Of a DNA stretch of 64,000 nt, positions 12,301 to 23,168 are shown piece after piece. The notes below the pieces were generated by a model. That model was given only the letters and a program-made list of their open reading frames with translations. It did not search any database and was not told where the DNA came from. Made by a program: the position numbers and the translations under genes. The DNA lies in NCBI GenBank assembly GCA_024500155.1, contig CM044867.1, positions 9,189,632-9,253,631 of the forward strand. Reading direction: 5' to 3'. Position 1 is the first letter of the stretch. Every line of letters starts with the position of its first letter. This DNA comes from Chenopodium formosanum. Its lineage: Eukaryota; Streptophyta; Magnoliopsida; Caryophyllales; Amaranthaceae.

Positions 12301-13110
12301 TCATTAAATGGCACAAAGCACACCTCTTTTCCCAATAATTTTAGATAACTGGATAAGGATCAATATACACATAGATAACATAACTAACATTAAACTAAAT
12401 CACAATATCTGAAAAGTCAAAACACCCAGTAATAATAATCATTTAATTCCACAATCATCAAATAAAACCCAGAAATTAAATATTAAAAAACAAAAATAAA
12501 TGAAACTATTATCTCATAGCAAGTCATTCCATCATATTCACCCCTATTAATATTCCCTCTATCTCTAAGAGTTCTTCCTGTTTAGACAGGGCGACAAAGA
12601 AATTAATACAAAAAGAACTAATAAAAATGGGAAAATTCCCGTCCAAGTAGGAAGAACTTTTAAAGACGGAAACATTAGTTATATATTCAAACAAATGATG
12701 AAATTCATTCCACTTACATTCATGATAACATCAAGGGGGTCAGTATAAACAAGAGGAATAACTCTAGCACCAGCCGATTCAACAAACTTGACATAAGAAG
12801 CAGCAATGTAAGACACATTGGTACCATTCATAAGCCGACCCGAGGCGCCATCGCCGGGGTGGGAAACAATCCCAATAACAGGGCGATGAAGATCAGGAGC
12901 AGAGCAACTATCAGAAGAATGAAAATGGTGGGGGTGAGATGATTTTGAAGGGGAAGAGAAATCTGGGTCAGTTGAAAGCATGATGTTGTTGTGGGAATTT
13001 GCAGAAGTAAAGGGGTTGAAAAGTGAGAAAAATAGTAATGGGATCCATAGATAGAACCGGAGGAATGAATGAAGAGGGGAGGAAGAAGAAGATGAAGAAG
13101 AAAGTAGCAT
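3511..13110 (-). CDS. GGH: Gamma-glutamyl hydrolase, complete, 10 exons
   Basis: Encodes a class-I glutamine-amidotransferase-like peptidase that trims poly-gamma-glutamate from folates, normally in the vacuole or cell wall. Exons (minus): 12718-13110, 12106-12192, 10582-10671, 9681-9775, 8808-8868, 7214-7303, 7057-7119, 4718-4806, 3623-3715, 3511-3544. All introns are GT-AG, frames join without gaps, and the product is 364 aa, a normal length. Residues 1-37 form a Ser-rich start and a hydrophobic signal peptide. Family motifs include PVIGIVSHPGDG, NGVLFTGGW, AICLGFELL with the expected nucleophile Cys178, and GFQWHPE with the expected catalytic His291. The protein ends GKGYDEVYIFT. The first ATG is chosen because it alone supplies the signal peptide. 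Introns hold a hAT MITE, Stowaway elements and simple repeats, which explains the 9.6-kb span. The product looks functional. Confidence 0.95.
5334..5940. mobile_element. hAT-type MITE in hydrolase intron 7
   Basis: The 607-bp element has inverted ends TAGGGATGGCAGTGGG and TAAGGATGGCAATGGG. It is flanked by an 8-bp duplication with one mismatch, cccatgca (5326-5333) and cccgtgca (5941-5948). The interior repeats gggta/taccc words, like the MITE at 998-1379 but not the same sequence. No coding capacity. Confidence 0.8.
6317..6337 (+). repeat. Poly-G run of 21
   Basis: Uninterrupted G run inside hydrolase intron 7; the transcript carries poly-C. Rare in an AT-rich plant genome and able to form a quadruplex. 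Run length may be unreliable in the assembly. Confidence 0.9.
6955..6990 (+). repeat. G-rich telomere-like array of gggta words
   Basis: Repeats of aagggta / aggggta, close to but not the same as the plant telomere heptamer. It lies about 70 bp downstream of exon 7 within hydrolase intron 7. Confidence 0.75.
8255..8471. mobile_element. Stowaway-like MITE in hydrolase intron 5
   Basis: 217 bp with ends CTTCCTCTGTTTTGAG and, on the other strand, CTCAGTCGCTATGAAAAC, flanked by TA on both sides (8253-8254, 8472-8473). The ends resemble the Tc1/mariner-type Stowaway consensus CTCCCTCCGT but are diverged. Confidence 0.6.
8623..8642. repeat. (AC)10 microsatellite
   Basis: Ten dinucleotide units after an A run, in hydrolase intron 5. 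Confidence 0.95.
8990..9240 (+). mobile_element. Possible tRNA-derived SINE
   Basis: Contains a B-box-like GGTTCGAATC (9055-9064) and a weaker A-box-like TTGGTAAGGTTC (9019-9030), spaced as in a pol III promoter. These are followed by GC-richer sequence unlike the surrounding intron. No target duplication could be found, so boundaries are approximate. Confidence 0.35.
9255..9331 (+). mobile_element. Retroposed poly(A) stub with target duplication
   Basis: The 18-mer aaattacattaacatgat occurs at 9255-9272 and again at 9314-9331. Between them is only ctctc plus about 36 A. This is the layout of a LINE-type insertion cut back to its tail. Confidence 0.7.
12553..12673. mobile_element. Degenerate Stowaway-like MITE in hydrolase intron 1
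   Basis: The left end TTCCCTCTATCTCTAAGAG is inverted-similar to the right end (TTTCCGTCTTTAAAAG on the other strand), both running into GTTCTTCCT. The short size and TA context fit Stowaway, but the ends have decayed. Confidence 0.45.
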
Positions 13111-14082
13111 GATTGAGTGGATTGATTGGAGATTAAATTATTGAAGATGTGATAACAAGGTACTTGTGTTAATTAATTGAGATTTTTAAAGAACTTGTGA
13201 AACGCATGGGAGGGAGGCCATGGTTTTATTTGTTTTACAATTACCAATTTGCCACCATCCATGGCTTTACTGCTTTAGTCAATTAATTGCGTGTAGGGAT
13301 GAAAGGTGGGTATAATTTTTTGTGTTTCGCATTGTATTTAATTGGAGAGGGCTTCTTCTCATTGACTGAATTGAACTGAAATGAACATTTTATAAGATAA
13401 GAAAATTAGGAACTGAACTGAAAATAATCGTATGAGAACATGCCCGAAATATAGGTATGTCTTTAACAAGTACTTGGTTGGTATGTATATCGAAAGTCAT
13501 ACTCGTCATGGATAGTGGATGTATGGTAGACTTGAAATCATATCTGCCTCATATCTGCCTAAGAGCACAAATGACAATGATTATATTTTTATTCTTGAAG
13601 AATGTTAGGAGGATATTTGGTCAAAATGGATATCACAACAATGAGCGTAATTGTTTTATTGAGTTTCCTCATCCCATGAGGAAATTTGTAAAGGAATAGT
13701 AGCAAGTGGGCCCCACCACAACTTGCTACGTAATTAAGATTTTTTTTTTCCCCTGATGCACCTCTAAATGACGAGTTTTGAGGGGCTATATTCTTCCCCG
13801 CACCTCAAAACTCGTTTTTTTGGAGGTGCGTTGAGAAAAAAATTTACATGGACGCTGACAGGGGCGAGTCAGCAAGCCCAACCAAGCGCTGACACGAGTC
13901 CCTATTAAGGCAGAGGGCCAATTTCGATTTTCGTGTTTGAAATATATATTAAAAAAAAAAACACCAACAGTCATAAAAAAAAAGATTCTATATAATTTGA
14001 CATTCATTTTGATATGGTTTAGTATACTTTCAAAAATCTAAAAATTCGTCAATATTTAATCATATCCCAATTTTACTACAAA
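13111..14082. other. Upstream region of the hydrolase gene
   Basis: Promoter and 5' UTR of the minus-strand hydrolase gene must lie here. No strong TATA box was found within 150 bp of the start codon; a weak TTTAAAA word sits near 13180. No protein-coding signal is seen. The only clear structure is the hairpin at 13755-13828. Confidence 0.4.
13755..13828. repeat. Inverted repeat / hairpin upstream of the hydrolase gene
   Basis: The arm acctctaaatgacgag... near 13756-13779 pairs with cctcaaaactcg...aggt near 13803-13827. The core CGAGTTTTGAGG / CCTCAAAACTCG is exact and the loop is about 22 bp. It may be a remnant of a foldback MITE. Confidence 0.65.
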
Positions 14083-15653
14083 CTAGATGAAAGCCCGTGC
14101 GATGCATGGTTTTTCATATATAAATCTCAAGAAAATATATTTTTATATTTGATTATTTTACTATTTAATAATTTCAGATAAAAAAAACACATAATAATTT
14201 AATTTAAGTGTTGTTGCCTATTACAAAAGTATATTTTTTTTAAAATGTAAATTTATAATGCTACTTTATTTATTGTTGTTTTGTATATTATTTGTGGTTG
14301 TTAGTTATATGACAATTGAATTTAAAACTATGAATAAATTGTAAATATGATATCTTTAAAAAAAATTGTAAATATGATAATTTATTGGTTACATATTAGG
14401 ATAAAATAATATGAACAAATTGTACTTATGATAAATCGTTATTCGTTGGTTTTTAAAAAATAGAAATATTAAAAAATAATAAAAACATGTATACTATTTA
14501 TCTTCTATTTCTTCGTTCACACTCATATCTCTTCCATCAAATAAACTGGATAAATAAAACATGTTAGCAAAAATAAAATTTATATAAAATTAATCTTTAT
14601 AGTCTTATAAAATAAATCAATATATTTATCATGAAGTGAAACTTTTTTTGTGAAATTGAACTAAAAATTGTAATTGTACAAAATCAAATCTATGCATTGG
14701 AGTTTTTTATTCGTCCTCAATCGCCACTCGTTTCCGATTAGTGACGATTGAAAAATATTTAATGGAGTAAACTTTTCTTTCACTGGGACGAAATTGTACA
14801 AAGTTAGCTTTAATTGATGCATGAACATAATCAGTCTATAATTAAAAATAAAAATTAAGTTAATTTGATGACTTGATTAAGCTACCTAAATCACAAAAAA
14901 TTGTTTTAATCACAATATTAATTAATAAAAACTAAAAAGATTTATAAAAAATTAATAAATGTAAACGATTTATACAGATATAATACCTCCTCATAATTGA
15001 TTTTCAAATCATTTTTGCCCAAATTTAATTATCTGGTTAAATTTGATCTACATGTAAAAACACAATTCAGTAATAAACACAATGTAAGCAATAATCACAA
15101 ATAAAGATAAGAATTAAACTAAGAAATACACAACCACTGATGACCTAAAATTGACACAAAATTATGACAAAAAATTCTCTTGATTTGGTTTTGTATTGAT
15201 ATGAAATTTTATTGGTGTTGTAGGATGTGTCAATTTATAGTGGTAGGCATAAAAAATTTAATTTAATTACTATTAAGGAAAAATTTTGATTTCTTATCAT
15301 AAACAATATTAAGATTATCTTAGATATATTAATTCTATATCTATAGATGATTATTTTTGTAAAAGATAATTTTTAGTTTTTTAAATAAATAAAATCTTGA
15401 TAAATCACTATTCATTTTTTTAAAAAAGATAATTTTAGTTTTTTTATAAAATAATATCGATCTAATAAATCATTATTTGATTTTTTAATCAACGTGGCAA
15501 AATTCTTAAATCTCATTCGTCGGTTTTACCTATGTGGCAAGTGAATTTTTAATTCTAAAATAAAATAGAAATCTAATTTTGATTGGTCGAAAATATACTT
15601 TTGCTTATGTGGCGCGCCGAATGCTCTCCAAAAATGCTTACTTTATTTATATA
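14083..15653 (-). mobile_element. Probable non-autonomous Helitron (copy 1)
   Basis: On the minus strand the left edge ends with a short hairpin (CCATGCATCGCACGGG), seven bases, then CTAG followed by T. This is the Helitron 3' terminus pattern (hairpin plus CTRR, target T). The 5' end probably abuts copy 2 near 15653; a clean TC start is not visible there. The interior is very AT-rich and has no RepHel coding sequence. Confidence 0.6.
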
Positions 15654-16077
15654 CTAGGTTAGCACCCGTGCAATGCACGGGTTTCACAGTAGTTTATCTT
15701 TGGATTTTTGTTTTCACATTTTTTTTTTGAGCGCAAAATGTTTATAAGCTCACTTTAATTGACCTCAATTATGCTAATAACGCTTATTATTTTATTAATC
15801 AATGTCAATTTTTTGTTGTCAAAATTTAAAAAAAAAATGCTAATAACTCCTATAAAGACTCCAACAACCTAATATCAACCTAAATTACCAAAATAATAGG
15901 TACCTATTTAAAATTAATTACCTAAAAAATAGTTATTACCTATTTAAAATTAAATAGCATTTTGTTTAAAAAAAACAAAAATCAATTGAGCGGGAAATCT
16001 TTTCATAAGATAGCGCCACGTGTACAAATTTGAAAAAAGATGACATCAGCGATTGCTACTTTAGTATTAGTTATAGA
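15654..16077 (-). mobile_element. Non-autonomous Helitron (copy 2)
   Basis: A 424-bp element read on the minus strand. The 5' end TCTATAACTAATACTAAAG follows host A (16078). The 3' end is a perfect hairpin ACCCGTGC..GCACGGGT, then gctaac and CTAG before host T. Both ends fit insertion between A and T without duplication, as Helitrons do. Confidence 0.75.
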
Positions 16078-16237
16078 TATTAGATTAATTTCCTTTCATC
16101 ATCTAAATTTTTATTAAAGCTATTTATATATATTTTATATTAAAGTTATTATTTTTTTTTATTACTCTTTTACTATTTAATTTTTATAAATTTTGTTGTT
16201 GTTACGTTTTTTTATTGTTATTTAATAGTACAATCTA

Positions 16238-16665
16238 ATGGATCCCAACAACCCTAATTACTCTCAAATTTCTCAACATTTTTCTAATATAGGTGACGAG
16301 TTCCTCACCAATCCCCAATTTCAACTTTTCCTTGAAAAAATAGGAAACACATCTTTGCAAAATCCTTCACAACAACAAACATCAACAGAAATTCAACCTA
16401 AAAACACTTACTATGAACAATAAACACCTCCTCTTTATCAAGGGAGTAACTCTCAATATGATATCAATCAAGAAGAAAATGTACTGGAGACACCTCAATA
16501 CCCTCCACTGGCTCCAAGAATGCAGACCAACCTACCACTCACTAAAGCAAGTCGCATTTGGTTAGTTGTAGTGAAAATGCAATTGTTGGTATGAGGAAAA
16601 GAACATATGAGATTTGGCAAAAACTACATGCGGCATATAACATAACTCAAGAGGAGAAGCCGCAT
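16238..16665 (+). pseudogene. PIF/Harbinger ORF1-like (Myb/trihelix) remnant
   Basis: Starts MDPNNPNYSQISQHFSNIGD, a beginning seen in the plant Harbinger-associated DNA-binding proteins that databases often mislabel glutathione S-transferase T3-like. It is open for 61 codons, then a TAA. Later pieces in shifted frames match the family trihelix block (ENAIVGMRKRTYEIWQKLHA, ending EEKPH). The sequence stops abruptly where a solo LTR begins at 16666. A stop, a frameshift and the LTR insertion make it non-functional. Family recognition is from memory. Confidence 0.65.
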
Positions 16666-18507
16666 TGTAGGGAATATTTCAAGCATTACCCCAAAGTTGA
16701 ACCCCACTGTGATCATGCACTTAAGCATGGTGGCGTCCAAAGGGAAGAAAACAAAGGCAAAAGAGTCGCCAACAAGTTTTAGGAACTTATAAACCGTTCA
16801 CAGGGTGAAGGTTACACCCAGCCCCTTAACGATCCATGAGATCGTCAACTCTAATAGGTCTGGAACCATGACTGGTGTTCGGGGATGAGGGTACGGATCC
16901 AATCTAAAAGAGATTGAACTCGCCCTATAAAATAGGCCTCTACTTTATTCTACTCGTATTCATGTGCGCTTTCTAACTAACATGCAATCATTAGGTTAAC
17001 CCTAAACCTGTTTATCTATGTTGGTTGAATATTAATGCACAAATAAAACTATTATTGGCGATCACTTGAATTAAAATCATATTAGCCTAAAGCCAAATTA
17101 TTAATCATCTTATTAGGCGTAATTTCAAATACAAATTCCCTTTAAACCTGCATAAAAGGTGTGATCAAGCAATAACAACAATATATAATAACAAGCAACA
17201 TGATAATAATCATAACAATCAACATCATAATCATCATAATAAAGCTTAATAATAATAACAAGACCCTGGGCATGATACCAACAAGATTAAACAAACTCTA
17301 GCATGTCACTAAACAATAAAGATCAAAGCATTTAAATCTAACATGATACTAACATGATATTAGAAAGAGTAAAAAACATCCTAAACATGATACTAGAAAG
17401 CAATAATAACATCCTAACATGATACTAGGAATTAAACAAATCTAAACAAGCTTTCTACAAGAAGAGAGCAATAAGACTACATACTTTGATGCCTCGTACC
17501 ACATTCTAATAACAAAATACACGTGTTAGTAAACTTCTATAAAAATAATAAATCAAATAATTAAGGGCTTGTTTGGCATCATTTTTGGTTTTCAGTTTCC
17601 TTTTTTTTTAAAACTAAAAACCAAAAACAGGAAACAAGAAAAATGTGTTTTCACTTTTTTGTTGTCAGTTTTCAAAATTATCATGATTTTAATAAGTCTA
17701 AATATTTTTTTGATCCATTATGTAACATATGTAATATACTTTTAAAAAACAAAAAACCAAAAAAAGAAAACCACAGTGATGCCAAACGGACCTCAAATAA
17801 TTTAAAGAAAGAGTTAAAAAGTTTATGCTGGATTTGGGACCAAACCCTCAGAAATTATCAACCTTTCACGTCTAGGGCGAAGGCAACTTCGAACTTGGCT
17901 AGGTGTGTCTAGAACTAATGAGTGCGGTATGGTGTTTTTGTGAAAAGGGTTGGTTTAGAAAAAGAGAGAGAAAGAAAGCTATATTGCTCAAGGGAGAAGA
18001 GAGAGAATTAGGGAATTCTTGATGAGAGTTGATGATTGAAAATGGAGGTCCAAGGACCCTATTTATAGGAAAATAGTCCGGAATCCGATAGAAAAGAGTT
18101 AGAGTTTCAGAAGGAATAAAACTCATCATGTTGCCAGGCGATAAGGTGCATCGCGACAAACTTGTCATCAGGCGGTGCATTGGTATTTAACACGTTTCCC
18201 ATACGGAATCCACTTCTCAATATAATTAAGTCATAAAATCTGTGTTTAGGGGTAAAATCGTATTTTCGTAAAAACACTTATTTTGTTCCGAGTAAAAATC
18301 TAAAACATAATTATCAATCCTAATTCCATTAGGATTTAAGAGAACCTTCTAGATAGTTTAGGAATGATAATTAACAATAGGCCCTTGGGCTGCATGTAAG
18401 AACCAAATCGGGCCCAGTCTAGTATTTTGGTCATAACTTCCTCATTATTCATCGGAATTGGGCTTATAATATATCGTTGAAAAACTCTTTGCGAGCCCTA
18501 TCCAACA
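16666..18507 (-). mobile_element. Truncated solo LTR, family A (copy A1)
   Basis: Closely similar throughout to the complete LTR at 21051-23168. Its minus-strand 3' end TTCCCTACA lies at 16666, next to the Harbinger remnant. The 5' end is missing: similarity breaks near 18507, about 230 bp short of the TGTAGACACC start seen in other copies, where family-B sequence follows. It carries a sense TATA box (18059-18068) and the palindrome block (18134-18178). No gag-pol is present. Confidence 0.8.
17563..17793. mobile_element. MITE inside LTR copy A1, empty site known
   Basis: 231 bp with inverted ends AAGGGCTTGTTTGGCATCA and AGGTCCGTTTGGCATCA, flanked by the 9-bp duplication caaataatt (17554-17562, 17794-17802). 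The sister LTR at 21051-23168 has a single uninterrupted caaataatt near 21935, which shows the pre-insertion state. A 9-bp duplication suggests a Mutator-type element; class uncertain. Confidence 0.8.
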
Positions 18508-19370
18508 ACACATCATCAAGCTAACACATGCAATACTACTCCCCAATAATACAAGTGTAATATTTGGATCATCATAGGGTCATTGAAAGGTGAAGGCTAT
18601 CCTATGACCAAATGAAGACACACAAAAGCACGCATTCTACAAAGCTGAGTACATATAAACTACAACTCAACAAACCTAACATGCACAACTAATTAAAGTA
18701 ATAAATAAACATACAACATGAATTCGTTAACCAAGACTCCTCACTAAAATAGTTCAGCCAACTTAACATACTCACTAACCAATTCCAATCACTTGACTCT
18801 TTATATTTAATTTAATTAATTTAATTTAGAGTAAGCAATAGACGAGGTTGTCCAACCCACCAAATCATTTGGTCCCAAATGGCCATTTTTTTTTAAAAAA
18901 AAATATAGCGCGATGCAAGATTGGGCGCGACTCCATTCTCACAAAGTTAGTCTAGGATCCCATTTAACTTTCATCATAATATAAAAATGTAAATACCAAA
19001 AGAACAGAGGACATGTTGATCAAACAAGTCTCGGAAAGCCACGGGCTACCATCGTATAATTGTCAATACTCTAGAAGTGCACGCTTTCCATTGTTTTATT
19101 GCTCATCCATGTTTCACTTTACATGATTACAAATTTAGTTAATAGCCGACTCATTCAAGTAAGCATACACAATAATCATACATACCATTCACTTTTAATC
19201 TTATTAGGACAACGATGATCACATGACCTTTAATTCCATTAAATTCCAAAGTATCCACAATTGTTGAACATATTCAACCCACCTAGCCATTTCGGCTTAA
19301 TTCACCTTTACTCAACATACTAACAAGTCATGATTGAGTAATAAATAAAATAATAATAACCTTAGGTAGT
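18508..19370 (-). mobile_element. Fragment of LTR family B
   Basis: Shares ordered blocks with 36770-37640 in the solo LTR at 36424-39211: ctccccaat.ttacaagt, cagggtcattgaaaggcg-type, cacaaaagcacgca, agctgagtacat and aagcaatagacaaggttgtcc. Both ends are missing, and the left end abuts the truncated LTR A1. Confidence 0.65.
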
Positions 19371-21050
19371 GTTTGGATGCAAGTATTTGATTTCAAATTC
19401 AGAATTTCAAATCATGTATTTCAAATACAGACATTGAATTCCGAATTCTTTATTTGGATAAATCTTATCCGTATTTTTATCATATCCCAATCGTGTAATC
19501 ATTTAGTCTAATAATAGTAGTAAGTGTCTTTTAAAAATAAAATGAAATAAAAACAATGTTGTTACCACTGACGTATGTAACAATTATTCCGTTTGACATA
19601 TCCTGGTCGAGAGTATCAAATATTGACCCTTTAATCTGTACAATTTTATATCGTGGCCGTTTTTATAGTATCACTTACTAACCCCGGATAAAAGTTTAGT
19701 ATTACTGATTTTATGTATCCTATTGTTATTATTATTATTCTAATATTTTCAATCATTTTTTTTTTAAAAAAAGGAAAATACAAATCACAAAAGACAAATT
19801 AGCATATTTTGATAAATGCAAAAGCATGCTAAGCATGCATATGATGCATGCATACAAAATCAATTCCAATGCATGCATGTAATACGTCTCCCCCAACTTG
19901 TATTATTTTTTTTTTGTTTTGTTTTTGTTTAACTTATTTAATTTTAACTTGTTTTAATCCCACCATTTTACTTTGTTAATAACATACTAGTACTTCATAT
20001 TTCATCTTCTTCCTTCCTTTCAACTTCCCACCAAAACACCATTACCACTATACCTTCATGACTCACCTTTTTTTTTCTCTGTTTTATACACTCAGAAACA
20101 ACAAGTGTAAGGTATGCATGTTATTTTCTTCCTAATTAATGCAATGACGACAATATTCGACAGTTAAAGAGTGGTTATGAGTAAAGATACCTCTACCATT
20201 ACCACTCATTTGATATATCAAATCCATGCAGAAGAAGAAAATGGTAAGCCATGGTTGTAATTTAGCAACGAGAATCAGAAAATGGTGTGATATGACAATA
20301 CATTGTATCACTGAACTGTGTTTCTTCCCAAATGGTAAGGTGATATGACTATCCACAATCAATGGCAAAGAAACATTTTTTCTCCTTGTTATTTTTTGAT
20401 AAGTGGGTTTTGTAATAGTGTGGTTCTGTTATGGTAAGTCTCAAATACGAAGAGTAAGTACAAGGAAACATACTCTTCAAAGAAAAGTAGTACCAATTAA
20501 CAATTGTATTAAAATTATATTAGTATTTTTAATTATTTTTAGTCATTAATAATATTGTCTTTTGTTCAGTCAATATTAATCAAGTTTTGCATGAGGTAGT
20601 AGGCTAATTCTATTTGTCCTCTACCTCAGTAAGACGAATTTTGGTTACAATTTCTACCTAACTCTTGTATTCGTACGTATTTATTTCGTATAACAGTATA
20701 TTCTTTGTATTTTATATTTTAGCTCCCATTTGCACTCATATATATACCACCCCACTCTTCACGAGAAGGGACGGAAAAATATCAAAGAAAACAGCTAAAA
20801 AAATACCTCATAAAGAAAGTCTAAATTTGGCACTATAATTAGATATAAAAAAAAAAAAAAAGTAATCAAAATTTTTTTTATTTTCAGTAAAAAAAAATAT
20901 AAAATATTGTAGAAAGACTTGGCCTTGAATTAAATCGATCATTTTGACACTACTTTTACCAATTCTTCAAGATAGCTACTCAAAGTCAAAGGTAATATTT
21001 TCTTTCTTTTCAATTGTGATTTCGTATTATTTTTACATACATTTACTAAC
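19371..21050. other. Non-coding stretch with RY-type motifs and a TATA-like site
   Basis: No protein gene is supported. CATGCAT (RY) words cluster at about 19833-19879, and a TATA-like catatatatacc lies near 20738-20750 with a C-rich segment after it. This could be the old promoter of a gene whose body is disrupted by the LTR at 21051. That is inference only. Confidence 0.3.
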
Positions 21051-23168
21051 TGTAGGGAATATTTTAAGCAGTATCCCAAACTTGAACCCCACTGTGATCA
21101 TACACTTAAGCATGGTGGCGTCCAAATGGAAGAAAACAAGAGCAAAAGAGTCGCCAACAAGTTTTAAGAACTTGTAAACCTTTCACAGGGTGAAGGTTAC
21201 ACCCGGCCCCTTAACGATCCATGAGATCGTCAACTCCAATAGGTCTGGAACCATGACTGGTGTTCGGGGATGAGGGTACGGATCCAATCTAAAAGAGAAA
21301 GAACTCGCCCTATAAAATAGGCCTCTACTTTATTCTACTCGTATTCATGTGCGCTTTCTGACTAACATGCAATCATTAGGTTAACCCTAAACCTGCTTAA
21401 TCTATGTTGGTTGAATATTAATGCACAAATAAAACTATTATTGCCGATCACTTGAATTAAAATCATATTAGCCTAAACCAAATTATTAATTATCTTATCA
21501 GACGTGATTTCAAGTACAAATTCCCTTTAAACAAGCATAAAAGGGGTGATCAAGCAATAACAACGTACAATATACATCAAGCAACATAATAATATCAACA
21601 TAATCATAATAAAGCTTAATAATAATAGCAAGATCCTAGGCATGATTTATACTAACAAGATTATTAACAAACCCTAGCATGTCATTAAACAATAAAGATT
21701 AAAGCTTTAAACCTAACATGGTACTAACATGGTATTAGAAAGCATAAAAGGCACCCTAAACATGATACTAGAAGATAATAAAAACATCCTAACATGACAC
21801 TAGGAATTAAACAAATCTAAACATGCTTTCTACATTGATTTAAATAGGGAGTAAGCTAATTACTTACTTTAAGCCTCGTACCTCATTCTAATAACAAAAT
21901 ACACGCGTTAGTAAATTTCAATAAAATATAAATCAAATAATTGAAAGAAAGAGTTAAAAAGTTTAGACTAGATTTTGGACCAAACCCTCATAAATTATCA
22001 ACCTTTCACGTCTAGGGCGAAGGCAACTTTGAACTTGGCTAGGTGTGTCTAGATCTTGTGAATGCGGTATTGTGTTTGCAAAAGGGTTAGTTTAGAAAGA
22101 GAGAGAAAAAAAGCTATATTGCTCAAGAGAGAAGAGAGAGAATTATGATGACTGTTGATGATTGAAAACGGAAGTCCAAGGACCCTATTTATAAGAAAAT
22201 AGTCCGGAAACCGATAGAAAATAGCTAGAGTTCGAAAAGGAATAAAACTCCATCTTTTCGCCAACGACAGGCTTCATCGCCAGGCGACGAACCTGTCGTC
22301 AGGCGGTGCAAGACAGTTTTTTGCGGATTTTGTTTTTATCATATCTTTTGATCCATAAGTCCAAATAAGGCATATAATATGTCGTTGGAAAGCTCTTGAA
22401 GTCTACTTCCAAAAACAATTAGAATCAGATCTTTTCTAGAAGAAAATATATGGCCGAAATAGTGGGAGGGTGTTAGTTTTGGATAGAGTTTCATATTTTT
22501 TTCATATATTTTTCGTTATAGCTCGGAATTAATATTATAATATATCATTGGAAAGATAATTTCAAGATCTATCCAATCATATAAAATTTGGATAAAGATT
22601 ACGAGGCAAAAAAATAATATCTGACTGTCTTTGAACGTCTTTAAATTCGAAAGGAATTAGGACTCTTAAAAAAGGAAAGTTTAATTTTATTCAATTTCAA
22701 ACTCTTTGAAACATAATTATCAATCCTAACTCCATTAGGATTTAAGAGAACCTTCTAGAATATTCTAGAAGATTATAATCAATCCTAATAGCTTTAGAAA
22801 TGATAATTAATAATAGGCCCTCCTCTAGACCATTGGGCCGCATGTAAGAACCAAATCGGGCCCAGTTTAGTATTTTGGCCATAACTTCCTCATTATTTAT
22901 CGGAATTGGGCTTATAATATATCGTTGGAAAGTTCTTTCGAGCCCAATCCAAATACACTATTATTGGACCTTTATCATGGACCAAACTAAACTGGACTGG
23001 CTATTTTTATAAAATAGAGCAGGTTTTCGAAAACAGAAAGAAGGATTTTTAATAAAAACTAACCGCAACACTAGACTTTTTACACTTTCACTTCATTCGA
23101 TTATGGTTCAACGCGATAGATATTTATCACTGGGTTTGGTTTTGGGGAGACACAAATGGGTGTCTACA
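21051..23168 (-). mobile_element. Complete solo LTR, family A (copy A2)
   Basis: 2118 bp. On the minus strand it begins TGTAGACACCCATTTGTG (23168) and ends ATTCCCTACA (21051), and is flanked by the exact 5-bp duplication ctaac (21046-21050, 23169-23173). It has no primer site, gag or pol, so the internal region was lost by LTR-LTR recombination. The long LTR and TGTAGACACC ends suggest a Gypsy-type element; lineage not determined. Confidence 0.85.
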
